Below are positions 16,953-25,933 of a stretch of 64,000 nt of DNA, piece after piece. The translations under genes and the position numbers were made by a program. Location of the stretch: positions 416,460-480,459 of the forward strand of contig DGNS01000009.1 in the NCBI GenBank assembly GCA_002389045.1, written 5' to 3'. Positions within the stretch are counted from its first letter, which is position 1; every line of letters begins with the position of its first letter. The notes under the pieces are model-generated. The model had not been told where the DNA came from. It saw only the letters and a program-made list of their open reading frames with translations, and made no database searches. This DNA is from Thiotrichaceae bacterium UBA4486. GTDB taxonomy: Bacteria; Pseudomonadota; Gammaproteobacteria; Eutrophobiales; Eutrophobiaceae.

Positions 16953-19145
16953 TCAGTTCTGATATTCAATCTCGTATTCACCACCCGGCATATGCGGTGC
17001 CCCCCATGTCGCAACTTCGCGGCGGTAAGGTTTCGGATACTGGGCGCGTTTCTCCTCGATTTCCCGTGCCAGCCTGTGACCCTCGAACGTCGCATCGGCA
17101 ATCAACTTCGGCGCCCAGGCGTCACCGATAACATAAACATCCTTGATTCCGTTATCCTTCCACTCGTCCTTACGGGCTTTCAGACCGCGATACAGCTCGT
17201 CATTGGAATGGCGGCCTGTTACCAGTACCAGGGTGTCAAACTCGATCCAGCGATGGGTTTTGTTTTCGTTTCGCGGCAGCTTGCCCGGACCACGATATTC
17301 CCGTACTGAACCATCACCGTAGACATCGTAGATTTCGAGCCTGTTAGCCTCTGCCCGGCTGGCAGCGGTATCGCCCAGGATATTGACATGCATTTCATGC
17401 ATGCGGCGATGCATATTTGGTGCTTCAAGAGTGAAATGCATGTAATGGCCGAAAGGTGCGGCGGATACAACCGTAACGTCATGCCCGTCTCCTGCCAGCT
17501 TCTCGGCCAGACTCGGTGCCATGTAGTAAGGGTCGTAATTCAGAATCACAACATTTTTGCCGATCTCCTTCTTGCCTGCAAAGATCTGTTCCGGTGTGAC
17601 ATGAGTCGGCAAGCTCGCATCAATGCCCGGGATCGGGTCGTGGGTAGCCGCATTGGTGCCATCGGTATTCCATGACGATCCTGTGGCGATCACAACCTTG
17701 TCCGCGCCGTATTCCAGACAGTCATCAACAGTCAAAGGCTTCGCACTCAATGCAATCTGCGAGTTCTTGTTTTTCTTGACAAGTTTCTCAAGCTGGGTTT
17801 CCCGATAGTCACGATGATAACTCCATTCACCGAGACCGGGCAGGGTTGCAACATCATTGACATAGCCGCCTATCTTCTCAGCCTGGTCAACCAGGTGTAC
17901 CGTGTAGCCACGCTCCATGAGCACCCGGGCGCATTCTCCACCGGAAGGACCGGCGCCAACGACCAGAATTGAATCTTCAGACCCTGCCTTGGGAAATTTC
18001 TCCGGATGCCATCCACGCCGGTATTCCTCACCTGCTGTTGCATTCTGGGTACAGATGAATGGAGGTCCACCAATCTCCCAGCGTGATATACAGACATTAC
18101 AGCCGATGCACACACGAACATCGTCAACCCGACCTTCGTCGATCTTGTTGGGCAGGAAGGGATCGGAAATAGAAGGCCTGGCTGCACCGATGATATCCAG
18201 TTGACCGGAGCGAATCACCTCGGTCATTTTCTCAGGGTCGGTAAACCGCCCTACCCCGAGTACGGGTTTTTTAGATACGGTCTTGACGAATTTCTGCCAG
18301 GTCAACTGGTGACCCTGCTGGTAGAATCGTGATGGACCGGCATCTTCACCCCATTCAGCTATGTCACCGATATTGACGTCCCAGAGATCAATAAACGGGT
18401 CAGCGAGTTCCACGAATTTCAGCCCGTCCCTTTCTATTTCGATGCTGTCTTCGCCATAGAGCGTGTCACAGGCGAACCGTGTTGCGATTGCACAATCGTC
18501 ACCGACCGCATTTTTTACCTTCTCCAGTGTTTCGACCCAGAAACGGGCCCGGTTTTCGATGGAACCACCGTATTTATCGGTACGCTTGTTATAGTACGGC
18601 GACAAAAACTGCAGCGGCAGGTAGGAGTGGCCGCCGTATACATAAATAATATCGAAACCGGCATCACGCGACCGCTTGGCGGCCTCGACATAAAACTGCT
18701 GAACCTCGTTAATATCATCCTGATCCATCTCGTGGCAGTACGTCTGCATCTCGAACTCTGATGCATACTGACTGGGGCCACGCGGGGTACAGCGGCTTTC
18801 CATGCAGGGAGCATGTGATGCGCCGTACCACATTTCAACACCCGCAAGGGATCCATGCTTGTGTATGTGTTCCGTCATTGCGCTGAGATTACGAATATCA
18901 CCATCATCCCAGATACGTGCCGAGACACGATGGGTATCATCTGATTCAGGATGAATTGAACAATATTCAGTATTAATGCCGCCCCAGCCGCCTTCCGCTT
19001 TTATTGAACGATGTGCTGCCTGAAAACCCGGCTTGTCAGAACCCGCACCTATACAGTGTGGTACCTGATAGAATCTGTTTCTCAGCGTTTTAGGCCCGAT
19101 TTTAATCGGTTCAAAAAGGATGTCATACTTAGGATCACGTGCCAT
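16953..19145 (-). CDS. tmd: Trimethylamine dehydrogenase
   Basis: 730 residues, the same length as TMADH of Methylophilus methylotrophus W3A1 and alignable throughout from memory. An old-yellow-enzyme barrel carries Cys31, which would hold the 6-S-cysteinyl FMN (VPHCIGAGSDKPG). The [4Fe-4S] cysteines are in CIGCNVC plus the later FIC. A C-terminal ADP-binding domain follows. Residues that build the trimethylammonium-binding aromatic bowl are kept: Tyr in NTEYCS, Trp in LWDVNIGD and Trp in SRWEIGG. The Tyr is reported to be replaced in dimethylamine dehydrogenase, which favours trimethylamine as substrate. The reaction gives dimethylamine and formaldehyde, with electrons passing to ETF. An AAGGGGG ribosome site precedes the ATG. 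Confidence 0.95.
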   Translation of the reverse strand: MARDPKYDILFEPIKIGPKTLRNRFYQVPHCIGAGSDKPGFQAAHRSIKAEGGWGGINTEYCSIHPESDDTHRVSARIWDDGDIRNLSAMTEHIHKHGSLAGVEMWYGASHAPCMESRCTPRGPSQYASEFEMQTYCHEMDQDDINEVQQFYVEAAKRSRDAGFDIIYVYGGHSYLPLQFLSPYYNKRTDKYGGSIENRARFWVETLEKVKNAVGDDCAIATRFACDTLYGEDSIEIERDGLKFVELADPFIDLWDVNIGDIAEWGEDAGPSRFYQQGHQLTWQKFVKTVSKKPVLGVGRFTDPEKMTEVIRSGQLDIIGAARPSISDPFLPNKIDEGRVDDVRVCIGCNVCISRWEIGGPPFICTQNATAGEEYRRGWHPEKFPKAGSEDSILVVGAGPSGGECARVLMERGYTVHLVDQAEKIGGYVNDVATLPGLGEWSYHRDYRETQLEKLVKKNKNSQIALSAKPLTVDDCLEYGADKVVIATGSSWNTDGTNAATHDPIPGIDASLPTHVTPEQIFAGKKEIGKNVVILNYDPYYMAPSLAEKLAGDGHDVTVVSAAPFGHYMHFTLEAPNMHRRMHEMHVNILGDTAASRAEANRLEIYDVYGDGSVREYRGPGKLPRNENKTHRWIEFDTLVLVTGRHSNDELYRGLKARKDEWKDNGIKDVYVIGDAWAPKLIADATFEGHRLAREIEEKRAQYPKPYRREVATWGAPHMPGGEYEIEYQN

Positions 19146-19344
19146 CGTTGCCCCCTTGGGATATATAATGTTTTACGTTTTCAGCTCTTCGAATACCGTA
19201 AATCAAACAGCATCTCGAATTCAAAAGCAGGAAATAAGTATTAATACGGCCGACACAAGGTCGCGTATATGCACCAAGTATCGCATCAGCACCGGATGGA
19301 GAGTATAGGGGGTTACACTTACTTATTACTGAATACCACTACCT

Positions 19345-19364
19345 GTATATCACTTTCTATATAC
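19345..19364. promoter_or_regulatory. Palindrome upstream of tmd
   Basis: GTATAT and ATATAC flank an 8-base core containing CACTTT, in the 243-base gap between the FixJ-like gene and tmd. A similar TATCACTTT-bearing palindrome lies upstream of the NarX-like gene (23209-23232). It could be a response-regulator site for tmd; the binder is unknown. Confidence 0.35.
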
Positions 19365-19388
19365 CTCTATTTATACGCTAACCTGTTG

Positions 19389-20009
19389 TTAATCAATGGC
19401 ATTTTTCATTTCAAGTCTTATCCTGACCAGTTGTGCCAGTGATCGCACTTCGAGCTTTCTCATAACCTGGGAACGATGCACCTCGACAGTTCTTTCTGAA
19501 ATTCCGAGCTCAAGAGCTATCACCTTGTTCGCATGGCCATCCGCGACACGTTCAAAAATATCACGCTCCCGGGTTGTCAATGTCAACAGTTTCCTCTTGC
19601 TTTCCTCACGTTCACGGAGTTCGTCGCGTATTCCTTTTTCGTAGTCAAGCGCTTCCTGTATCCGTTCCAGTAAATCCTGTTCACGAATCGGTTTACGCAG
19701 AAAATCCATCGCGCCCTGGCGCATGGCTTCCACGGCCATAGGCACATCACCATGGCCGGTAATAAATATAATTGGTAAAAATGCATTCATATCTTTCAGA
19801 CGCTGCTGGAGTTCAAGGCCATTTATGCCGGACATACGGATATCCAGGACCAGGCAGCCTCTCTGGTTGCCGTCATAGTTATCCAGAAAATCATCCGCTG
19901 ATATATAACACTGGTGTGGCAGGCCCATGGTTTCCAGTAACATACTCATTGAATCCCTGACCGCATCGTCATCATCAATGATGAATACTTTCTGCTCACT
20001 GTTGCTCAT
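19389..20009 (-). CDS. FixJ-like response regulator
   Basis: 206 residues: a receiver domain with phosphoacceptor Asp56 (LVLDIRMSG) and a C-terminal LuxR-type helix-turn-helix (LTTRERDIFERVADG to VEVHRSQVMRKL). The arrangement is FixJ/TodT/StyR-like. It overlaps the sensor-kinase gene by 4 bases and is followed, in the same direction, by tmd, which makes tmd its most likely target. Confidence 0.9.
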   Translation of the reverse strand: MSNSEQKVFIIDDDDAVRDSMSMLLETMGLPHQCYISADDFLDNYDGNQRGCLVLDIRMSGINGLELQQRLKDMNAFLPIIFITGHGDVPMAVEAMRQGAMDFLRKPIREQDLLERIQEALDYEKGIRDELREREESKRKLLTLTTRERDIFERVADGHANKVIALELGISERTVEVHRSQVMRKLEVRSLAQLVRIRLEMKNAID

Positions 20010-21838
20010 GATCCGTTACTGATTTGCTGCCTGAAAGGAAGGGTAAAATAAAAGGTTACACCACAATTATTCGAATTATTGATATATTCCAGTTGTCCGC
20101 CGTGCGCCCTTATTATGGAGCGGCTAATCGACAAACCCATGCCCATGCCGGTGTCCTTCGTCGTCGAAAAAGGTTTGTATATCTGCTCCATGGTCTTGTC
20201 ATTAATACCGTTGCCGCTGTCAATTACCGAAATCTTGACACCGGTCGCTGTACGACTTGTACGTAATATAATGCGGTTGCCGTTCCTGAATCCGGCTTTT
20301 TTCATTGACTCCATACCGTTTCTCAGAAGATTCAGTATGACCTGCTGAATCTGTACAGGATCACACTCAATTGTCGGCAACAGGCGGGACAGTTTCAGGG
20401 TGATAACAATATCACGGATATGCGCTTCCACTTCCGCCAGTTTATGTACATCCTTTATCAATGCATTGCAGTCTACCTTCTCGCTATGGCAGGACTGCTG
20501 TCTCGACATTTGTTGCACCCGTTCGATGACCGAACCGGCACGGCGTGCCTGAACAATAAGTTTTTCCAGGGCATCCCTGAGTTTTTGCGGACCTGATATC
20601 CTGTCATTGTCAAGTAGATGCAGGCTGGACTGGGCATACATCGAAATTGCCGTCAGTGGCTGGTTTATTTCATGGGCAATGACTGATGCCATCTCACCCA
20701 GTGTATTCAAACGATCTACATGGGCCAGTTGCTCACGTTGTTCCCTGACCTCCTTTTCAGCGGCTCGCTGGGCGGAAAGGTCGCGAACCAGAAAAACATA
20801 TTTTTTACATTCACTTTCATACTGGACCTTGCTTATCGACAAATGAATCGGGAATTCGGAATTATCGCGACGTTTACCCGTAAATTCATGACCCATACCG
20901 ACCATTTGTGATTCATTGGTGCTCAGGTAATGCGTAACGAATTCCTCGTAATCCTCATGATAGGTTTCGGGTAACAGCACCAGTATGTTTCGGCCTGTCA
21001 GCATATCCCCGCTGTAATCGAACATCTTTTGTGCCGCCCTGTTGGATGTCTCGATGTAACCCCTGTCATCGGTAGTGATCACGGCCTCGACTGCAGCATC
21101 CACGACAGCCTTGGCATAGGATTCCGCCTGCATCAATGCCTGTTCAGCCAGCTTGCGATCGTTAATATCAGTGATCAATCCCTCAAGGATGGTCTCACCA
21201 TTCATAACTCCGACTGCGCAGCCACGCTCCCAGACCCATTTGATGTCACCATCCCGCGTAATAATCCGGTATTCAACCTCGAATGGCTCATCATTCGCCA
21301 CTGCCTCCAGAATACTTCGCTCAACCGGCTCTATTTCATCCGGATGTGTAAAACTGCCCCACAATACCCGCTGTTCTTCCAGCTCGCTGCGGTCATATCC
21401 GCATAATGCCTTGCATCCTTCACTGACGAAATCCATTGGCCAGTTCTTCCGGTTGAAACAACGATAAGCCATACCGGGCAGATTTTTCAGCAGTGTTTCC
21501 AGGCGATCCGCATTGATATGAATCTGCCGTACCCTGTATTTTTCTTTCAGAAAAAAATACATAAGTACTGCAACAAGAGGGATCAGAAACAGTCTGAGAA
21601 CCTGCATAACCATTTCCACGAACGTATCAGCGTCCTGATTCAACTGGAATTCGTATGGCAGGATTATGAGTGCGACGATACAGCCGGTTAATACTGAAAT
21701 AAGGGCAAGCAGGAAAACTGAAGGATTTTTTCTTGCGGGAAATATGTACGGCTTGCGGATTTCGTGATGCATGGTCGCGCCCGGCAGACTAGGCCTGGAT
21801 ACTGTGATTTTTTCCGGAGGGCATACAGTTATATACAA
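20006..21838 (-). CDS. FixL-like PAS sensor histidine kinase
   Basis: 610 residues. Two membrane helices (about 41-62 and 80-97) are followed by two PAS domains (about 113-228 and 237-357), a HisKA domain with His389 in IAHEINQPL, and a GHKL ATPase with NLLRNG and MGMGLSIS. The second PAS resembles that of FixL: His294 sits where FixL carries its haem ligand, but the neighbouring arginine important for oxygen binding in FixL is a histidine here (MGHEFTGKRR), so haem binding is uncertain. The first PAS (MDFVSEGCKALCGY) is of the same kind as one in the diguanylate-cyclase-like protein at 25930. A later Met24 start is possible. Confidence 0.88.
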   Translation of the reverse strand: MYITVCPPEKITVSRPSLPGATMHHEIRKPYIFPARKNPSVFLLALISVLTGCIVALIILPYEFQLNQDADTFVEMVMQVLRLFLIPLVAVLMYFFLKEKYRVRQIHINADRLETLLKNLPGMAYRCFNRKNWPMDFVSEGCKALCGYDRSELEEQRVLWGSFTHPDEIEPVERSILEAVANDEPFEVEYRIITRDGDIKWVWERGCAVGVMNGETILEGLITDINDRKLAEQALMQAESYAKAVVDAAVEAVITTDDRGYIETSNRAAQKMFDYSGDMLTGRNILVLLPETYHEDYEEFVTHYLSTNESQMVGMGHEFTGKRRDNSEFPIHLSISKVQYESECKKYVFLVRDLSAQRAAEKEVREQREQLAHVDRLNTLGEMASVIAHEINQPLTAISMYAQSSLHLLDNDRISGPQKLRDALEKLIVQARRAGSVIERVQQMSRQQSCHSEKVDCNALIKDVHKLAEVEAHIRDIVITLKLSRLLPTIECDPVQIQQVILNLLRNGMESMKKAGFRNGNRIILRTSRTATGVKISVIDSGNGINDKTMEQIYKPFSTTKDTGMGMGLSISRSIIRAHGGQLEYINNSNNCGVTFYFTLPFRQQISNGS

Positions 21839-22033
21839 CGCCTATCATGGTTAATCTTGATGATACATGCATTTCACGCAATTACTGGATTTGTGCATTT
21901 AGCATCGATAACAAAATTACCATACATGGATAAAAGATAAACGATTACAAGTTTGATGCAAATGCAGTCGCCACTTCCCGACACAGGATCCCGGTACCCG
22001 GAAATCCGTAGAGTATATACCGGGCAAAAAAAA

Positions 22034-22056
22034 ACGGCCCTTCAGGGCCGTTTTTT
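22034..22056. terminator. Bidirectional terminator downstream of the porin gene
   Basis: A 7-base-pair stem (22034-22040 with 22045-22051) with a four-base loop is flanked by an A-run on one side and a T-run on the other. It lies 25-50 bases beyond the porin stop codon on the minus strand and would also stop transcription in the opposite direction. Confidence 0.8.
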
Positions 22057-22080
22057 CAAACTGTAAAACCATTCATCAAA

Positions 22081-22908
22081 CTAGAAACTGCGCGAGATGG
22101 TAAATACAAGCCTGTCATCACTGTTTTCGGGTGTAACCAGGAAGTCCGTAACCAGATCATCGGAGAATTTGTCATCACTGGTGTCATGATAACGAAGGTC
22201 CAGACCGAAACCGAGGAAATCCCTTGACAGGCCGACTTCCCAGTGATCGTAGGTCCAGCCTCCGGTACCGAAAACTGATGGATCACCATAATCTCCACCG
22301 TCAACAGTTTGCACACCGTAGCCGGCATTCAGGCTGAATCCGGCAGGCAGGCTGAGGGTAATATCACCCTTGATGTAATGCCCGTCCCCGCTTTCAAAGA
22401 AGTAATCCGGAGTGTATGCATAGAGAACATGGAAAGACGGGCTTAACGGCGCATCTGCAAATGAGCGGGTAACGTCAACCCAGACTTCAAACACGTCCTC
22501 GTCAAGATCCGCTGTCGGGGTTCCGGTTGCCAGAGCGAAATCATCATCGTCAAAACCCCAGAAATGATAGTAAATCGGCATTACCCACCAGTCGAAACCG
22601 GCAAATGAATTGGCATAACCGGCGTAAAAATCGCTTTCCAGTTCATAGCCACTGCCATCGGTATCAGCGAGGCTGGATGACCACCAGCCGGCGAACCAGT
22701 TGCCATAACCCCAGTCGAAACTGCCCTGCAGCGCAGGCAGGGAATCACTGAAGGAAATGCCCCTGAACACGTAATCAGATGTAAATGTCAGTGTAGCTGA
22801 AAAATTCTCCGTGGCGAATGGACCACCATCCTCCTCAGCCACTGCATTCCCCATATAGCCAACCGCCAGTAAGCCGGTCAGACACATCGCTTTAAAATTC
22901 TTCATCAT
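22081..22908 (-). CDS. TorF-family putative outer-membrane porin
   Basis: 275 residues. A signal peptide (MMKNFKAMCLTGLLAVGYMGNAVA) precedes a beta-rich protein starting with TSDYVFRGISFSDSLPALQG, the hallmark of the TIGR02001/TorF family, and ending in the aromatic FTISRSF expected for an outer-membrane beta-barrel. Family members form small barrels of unknown cargo. It is transcribed towards the FixL/FixJ pair but separated by a terminator. Passage of amines or their precursors through the outer membrane is only a guess from location. Confidence 0.8.
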   Translation of the reverse strand: MMKNFKAMCLTGLLAVGYMGNAVAEEDGGPFATENFSATLTFTSDYVFRGISFSDSLPALQGSFDWGYGNWFAGWWSSSLADTDGSGYELESDFYAGYANSFAGFDWWVMPIYYHFWGFDDDDFALATGTPTADLDEDVFEVWVDVTRSFADAPLSPSFHVLYAYTPDYFFESGDGHYIKGDITLSLPAGFSLNAGYGVQTVDGGDYGDPSVFGTGGWTYDHWEVGLSRDFLGFGLDLRYHDTSDDKFSDDLVTDFLVTPENSDDRLVFTISRSF

Positions 22909-22971
22909 TAATCTCCCATGCTTCGTCTATTCGAATGAAACGCCCTTAAAATTACACGCAGAATCAATATG

Positions 22972-23009
22972 ATACATCATTCATCTGAAGTAACACAATA
23001 ATGATGTAT
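22972..23009. promoter_or_regulatory. Inverted repeat upstream of the porin gene
   Basis: ATACATCATT (22972-22981) and its exact reverse complement (23000-23009) are separated by 18 bases, 64 bases upstream of the porin start. It may be an operator or a long hairpin. The rest of the 533-base gap 22909-23441 contains no gene, only AT-rich promoter-like DNA and the palindrome at 23209. Confidence 0.4.
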
Positions 23010-23208
23010 ATTATTGAGTTCATTGAGAAAATCCAGGCCAACCCTGTACTTGTCGGTATCCCGGATATTAGTGAAGTGCTCTTCAGTCACCGACACAATT
23101 ACTTCGACCGGCTATTCCCCTTTACTTCTCCAGTTGTACTGAAGATATACCGATTGTAGTCTATGGAATACTCAGCTGAATTTTCTTTAGAGTCAATAAC
23201 CTGTGTGT

Positions 23209-23232
23209 GGTATCACTTTAGTAATAGATACC
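23209..23232. promoter_or_regulatory. GGTATC-N12-GATACC palindrome upstream of the NarX-like gene
   Basis: A perfect 6-base dyad with a 12-base spacer, about 210 bases upstream of the sensor gene at 23442. Its left half contains TATCACTTT, also seen in the palindrome upstream of tmd. It may be an autoregulatory site; the binder is not known. Confidence 0.4.
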
Positions 23233-23441
23233 AGTAACGTTAATAATCTTAATAAAGCAGCACTACGGATGTAATGTCAAGAGACGATCCTTGAAGGAAC
23301 CAGGACCTCCCGGTATCGATATATGGCAGGATGCTTCCAGCGTGCATTATAATTACAGGGCCCGAAGTTGTTTTTTAGTGATTTTTTCTACAGAATCAAT
23401 AATCTGCAGCGATAGCTGCACCATATGGTTCACTGATACCT

Positions 23442-25274
23442 ATGAAATTAAACCGGCTATTGCTTGTTATTCCCATACTTGTCACCGCAATCGGGGCCGC
23501 TGGTTGGTGGTTAGTCCATTCAGAGGCTGTATACCAGTCCAGGCTGCAGAATATTTATTCAGTCGGTGCGGATATCGACGCCGTCATTCTGATAGTCAAA
23601 CTGCGCCATCTACAAGATCCGTTAACTGATTCCATGCTGGTCGATACTCTTGGCTCACTCGAGGAGAACATCAATGCTTTAATGACAAGTGGTGGTACGG
23701 GCAAATACACGGTATCCGATCAAACACTCACCCGGTTCGAGGAATTTGAATCCGTCTGGCACTCTGCCATTTATCCACGTCTGCAATGGCTGGCAAGAGA
23801 CAGCATTCGTCGGTTCAGCCCGGCAGAACAAACCCATCTACTCAATATTTTAAGGGAAAATCGATCGGATATTGAACAAATCGGCACCATGATATCTGCA
23901 CACAGGTCGTTCACTTCAATACTGATTATCGGCATCGGCCTGCTTTCAATCATTCTTTCCTTTGCCCTGGTACTGCTCCTGTACAGGTCCCCGAAAATAA
24001 TAAAACGGGTTAAAACAGTACAGGATGGCAGCCATGAAAAACCACGTACAGCAAAGCCTGCGCATAATGGCGCAGGGTCAGCTGATATCAGCACTAACAC
24101 AATAATCGATTACCAGTCCGACAATACCGCCAGGGAACAACTGGCGCTTGAAGCACTGACCCAACTCGTCAAACAACCCGAGTCCACGAAACCTTTTGTT
24201 TTACTGTTAAATGATATTGAAAAACTGAGTGGCGCGCTGTCAAGTGCTATCTTCGTGGCTACGGATCCGTCATCAGAGTTATCTCTATGGACATCTACTG
24301 ATCCGGATGACACCGGTTGGCAAACAATCGTAGTTGACAATAAATTACCGAATACCGGAATGATCGAAAGTGATACTAATATGATGGAATCGATTGAAAT
24401 GCCCGGAGAAGTGCCGGTAAAGTATTACTTTACACGTCTTTGTCACGCTTCTGATGATTTTTCAATCCTGGTACTGAAATGCCCGGCAAACCATAGTTTA
24501 CCGGATTCCCTGAATAATATATTCAGCGACCATATAGAGCGACTTACGAATATTGTATCCAGTGTAAGATTTGCCCGGCTGAAACTTCGTCATGCCCAGT
24601 ACGAGGAACGTGCGGTTATCGCAAGGGAATTGCATGATTCGCTGGCACAGTCCCTGTCCTATCTGAAAATACAGACCAGCCGCCTGCAAAAGATACTTAC
24701 AGCCAGCGAAATGCAGGAACACAGTAATTCAATCGAAATTGATGCAATCATGCAGGATATCCGTATCAACCTTAATATCGCCTATCGTCATTTACGAGAA
24801 CTGATCAGTACCTTCAGACTGACCATGGGAGGCAAGGATTTTTCCCAGGCACTCATGGATTCAGTCGGTGAATTTGCCAAACGCAGCAGTATCGCTTTTG
24901 ATATCGATAACCGTTTGCCATCCGGAGTACTGACGGTCGGCGAGGAAACCCAGTTATTGCATATTATCAGGGAATCACTTTCCAATATTGTCAGACATTC
25001 CCGCGCCAGGCTTGCCTTGATTTCCATTCACTACAATCATGGCCAGGTAAAAGCCTCGATAGAGGACGACGGTGTAGGATTAATCAACATATCTGACCAG
25101 GAACAGCACTTTGGTATTATATTGATGCAGGAGAGAGCACACTCCATTGGTGGCAGTATAAATTTATCTGAAAGATCCGGTGGCGGAACATGTTTGATTG
25201 TCAGATTTCAGACTGAAAAACACGCCGATATTGATACATCGGAAGTTGTACAGAAACAGGGCAATATTGCATGA
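23442..25274 (+). CDS. NarX-type sensor histidine kinase
   Basis: 610 residues. Two membrane helices (about 4-24 and 165-187) enclose a periplasmic region of about 140 residues without obvious cysteines. A GAF-like segment (about 230-370) follows, then a HisKA_3 domain with EERAVIARELHDSLAQSLSY (probable phospho-His398) and an HATPase domain with IIRESLSNIVRHS and EDDGVGL. The catalytic half closely follows NarX/NarQ, but the periplasmic part is not the nitrate-binding P-box type as far as I can see, so the signal is open. Its stop overlaps the start of the response regulator by four bases. Confidence 0.88.
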   Translation: MKLNRLLLVIPILVTAIGAAGWWLVHSEAVYQSRLQNIYSVGADIDAVILIVKLRHLQDPLTDSMLVDTLGSLEENINALMTSGGTGKYTVSDQTLTRFEEFESVWHSAIYPRLQWLARDSIRRFSPAEQTHLLNILRENRSDIEQIGTMISAHRSFTSILIIGIGLLSIILSFALVLLLYRSPKIIKRVKTVQDGSHEKPRTAKPAHNGAGSADISTNTIIDYQSDNTAREQLALEALTQLVKQPESTKPFVLLLNDIEKLSGALSSAIFVATDPSSELSLWTSTDPDDTGWQTIVVDNKLPNTGMIESDTNMMESIEMPGEVPVKYYFTRLCHASDDFSILVLKCPANHSLPDSLNNIFSDHIERLTNIVSSVRFARLKLRHAQYEERAVIARELHDSLAQSLSYLKIQTSRLQKILTASEMQEHSNSIEIDAIMQDIRINLNIAYRHLRELISTFRLTMGGKDFSQALMDSVGEFAKRSSIAFDIDNRLPSGVLTVGEETQLLHIIRESLSNIVRHSRARLALISIHYNHGQVKASIEDDGVGLINISDQEQHFGIILMQERAHSIGGSINLSERSGGGTCLIVRFQTEKHADIDTSEVVQKQGNIA

Positions 25275-25933
25275 ATGATAAAAAGATCAATACTGTACTG
25301 ATCATTGATGACCATCCATTGTTTCGAAAAGGTGTCATTGAACTTCTGAACAGTCAGCCTGATTTCGAGGTAATTGGCGAGGCCGCGTCAGGTGAAGAAG
25401 GTGTCGGCATGGCAGTTGAATTAAACCCGGATATTGTTCTGACCGACCTTAATATGAAGGGTATGGGCGGTATTAATGTTGTGAAAGCTATTAGAAATAC
25501 CGAACTTCAGTCATTCAATATAATACTTACCGTGTCGGATACAGAGGAAAACCTGTTAACTGCCCTTCGTTCAGGTGCGGATGGTTATCTGCTCAAGGAT
25601 ACAGAACCGGAGATGATAATCGATAAACTGAGAAGTTCCCTGAAAGGCGAAATTGTTGTGGATGAAAGCCTGACCAGGCTCGTCACAAACACCCTGCGTG
25701 ATACGAAGCGCTGGGTACCAAACGACCAGAATATTCTGTCGGAACGTGAAACTGAAATTATCAAACTTATTCTCCGGGGTATGAGTAACAAGTTGATTGC
25801 CAGGGAGCTTGGAATCACTGAAGGGACAGTAAAGGTTCATGTAAAGAACCTGTTGAGAAAACTGAATCTGAAATCACGACTGGAAGCAGCATTATGGGCA
25901 ATTGAACATGGATTTACAGACCAGAACACATGA
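25271..25933 (+). CDS. NarL-type response regulator
   Basis: 220 residues with phosphoacceptor Asp59 (IVLTDLNMKGMGG), the receiver lysine in GYLLKDTEPE, and a C-terminal LuxR helix-turn-helix (LSERETEIIKLILRGMSNKLIARELGI split over 160-190). It is coupled by four-base overlaps to both the kinase before it and the PAS protein after it, so the three act as a unit. Targets are unknown. Confidence 0.92.
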   Translation: MNDKKINTVLIIDDHPLFRKGVIELLNSQPDFEVIGEAASGEEGVGMAVELNPDIVLTDLNMKGMGGINVVKAIRNTELQSFNIILTVSDTEENLLTALRSGADGYLLKDTEPEMIIDKLRSSLKGEIVVDESLTRLVTNTLRDTKRWVPNDQNILSERETEIIKLILRGMSNKLIARELGITEGTVKVHVKNLLRKLNLKSRLEAALWAIEHGFTDQNT

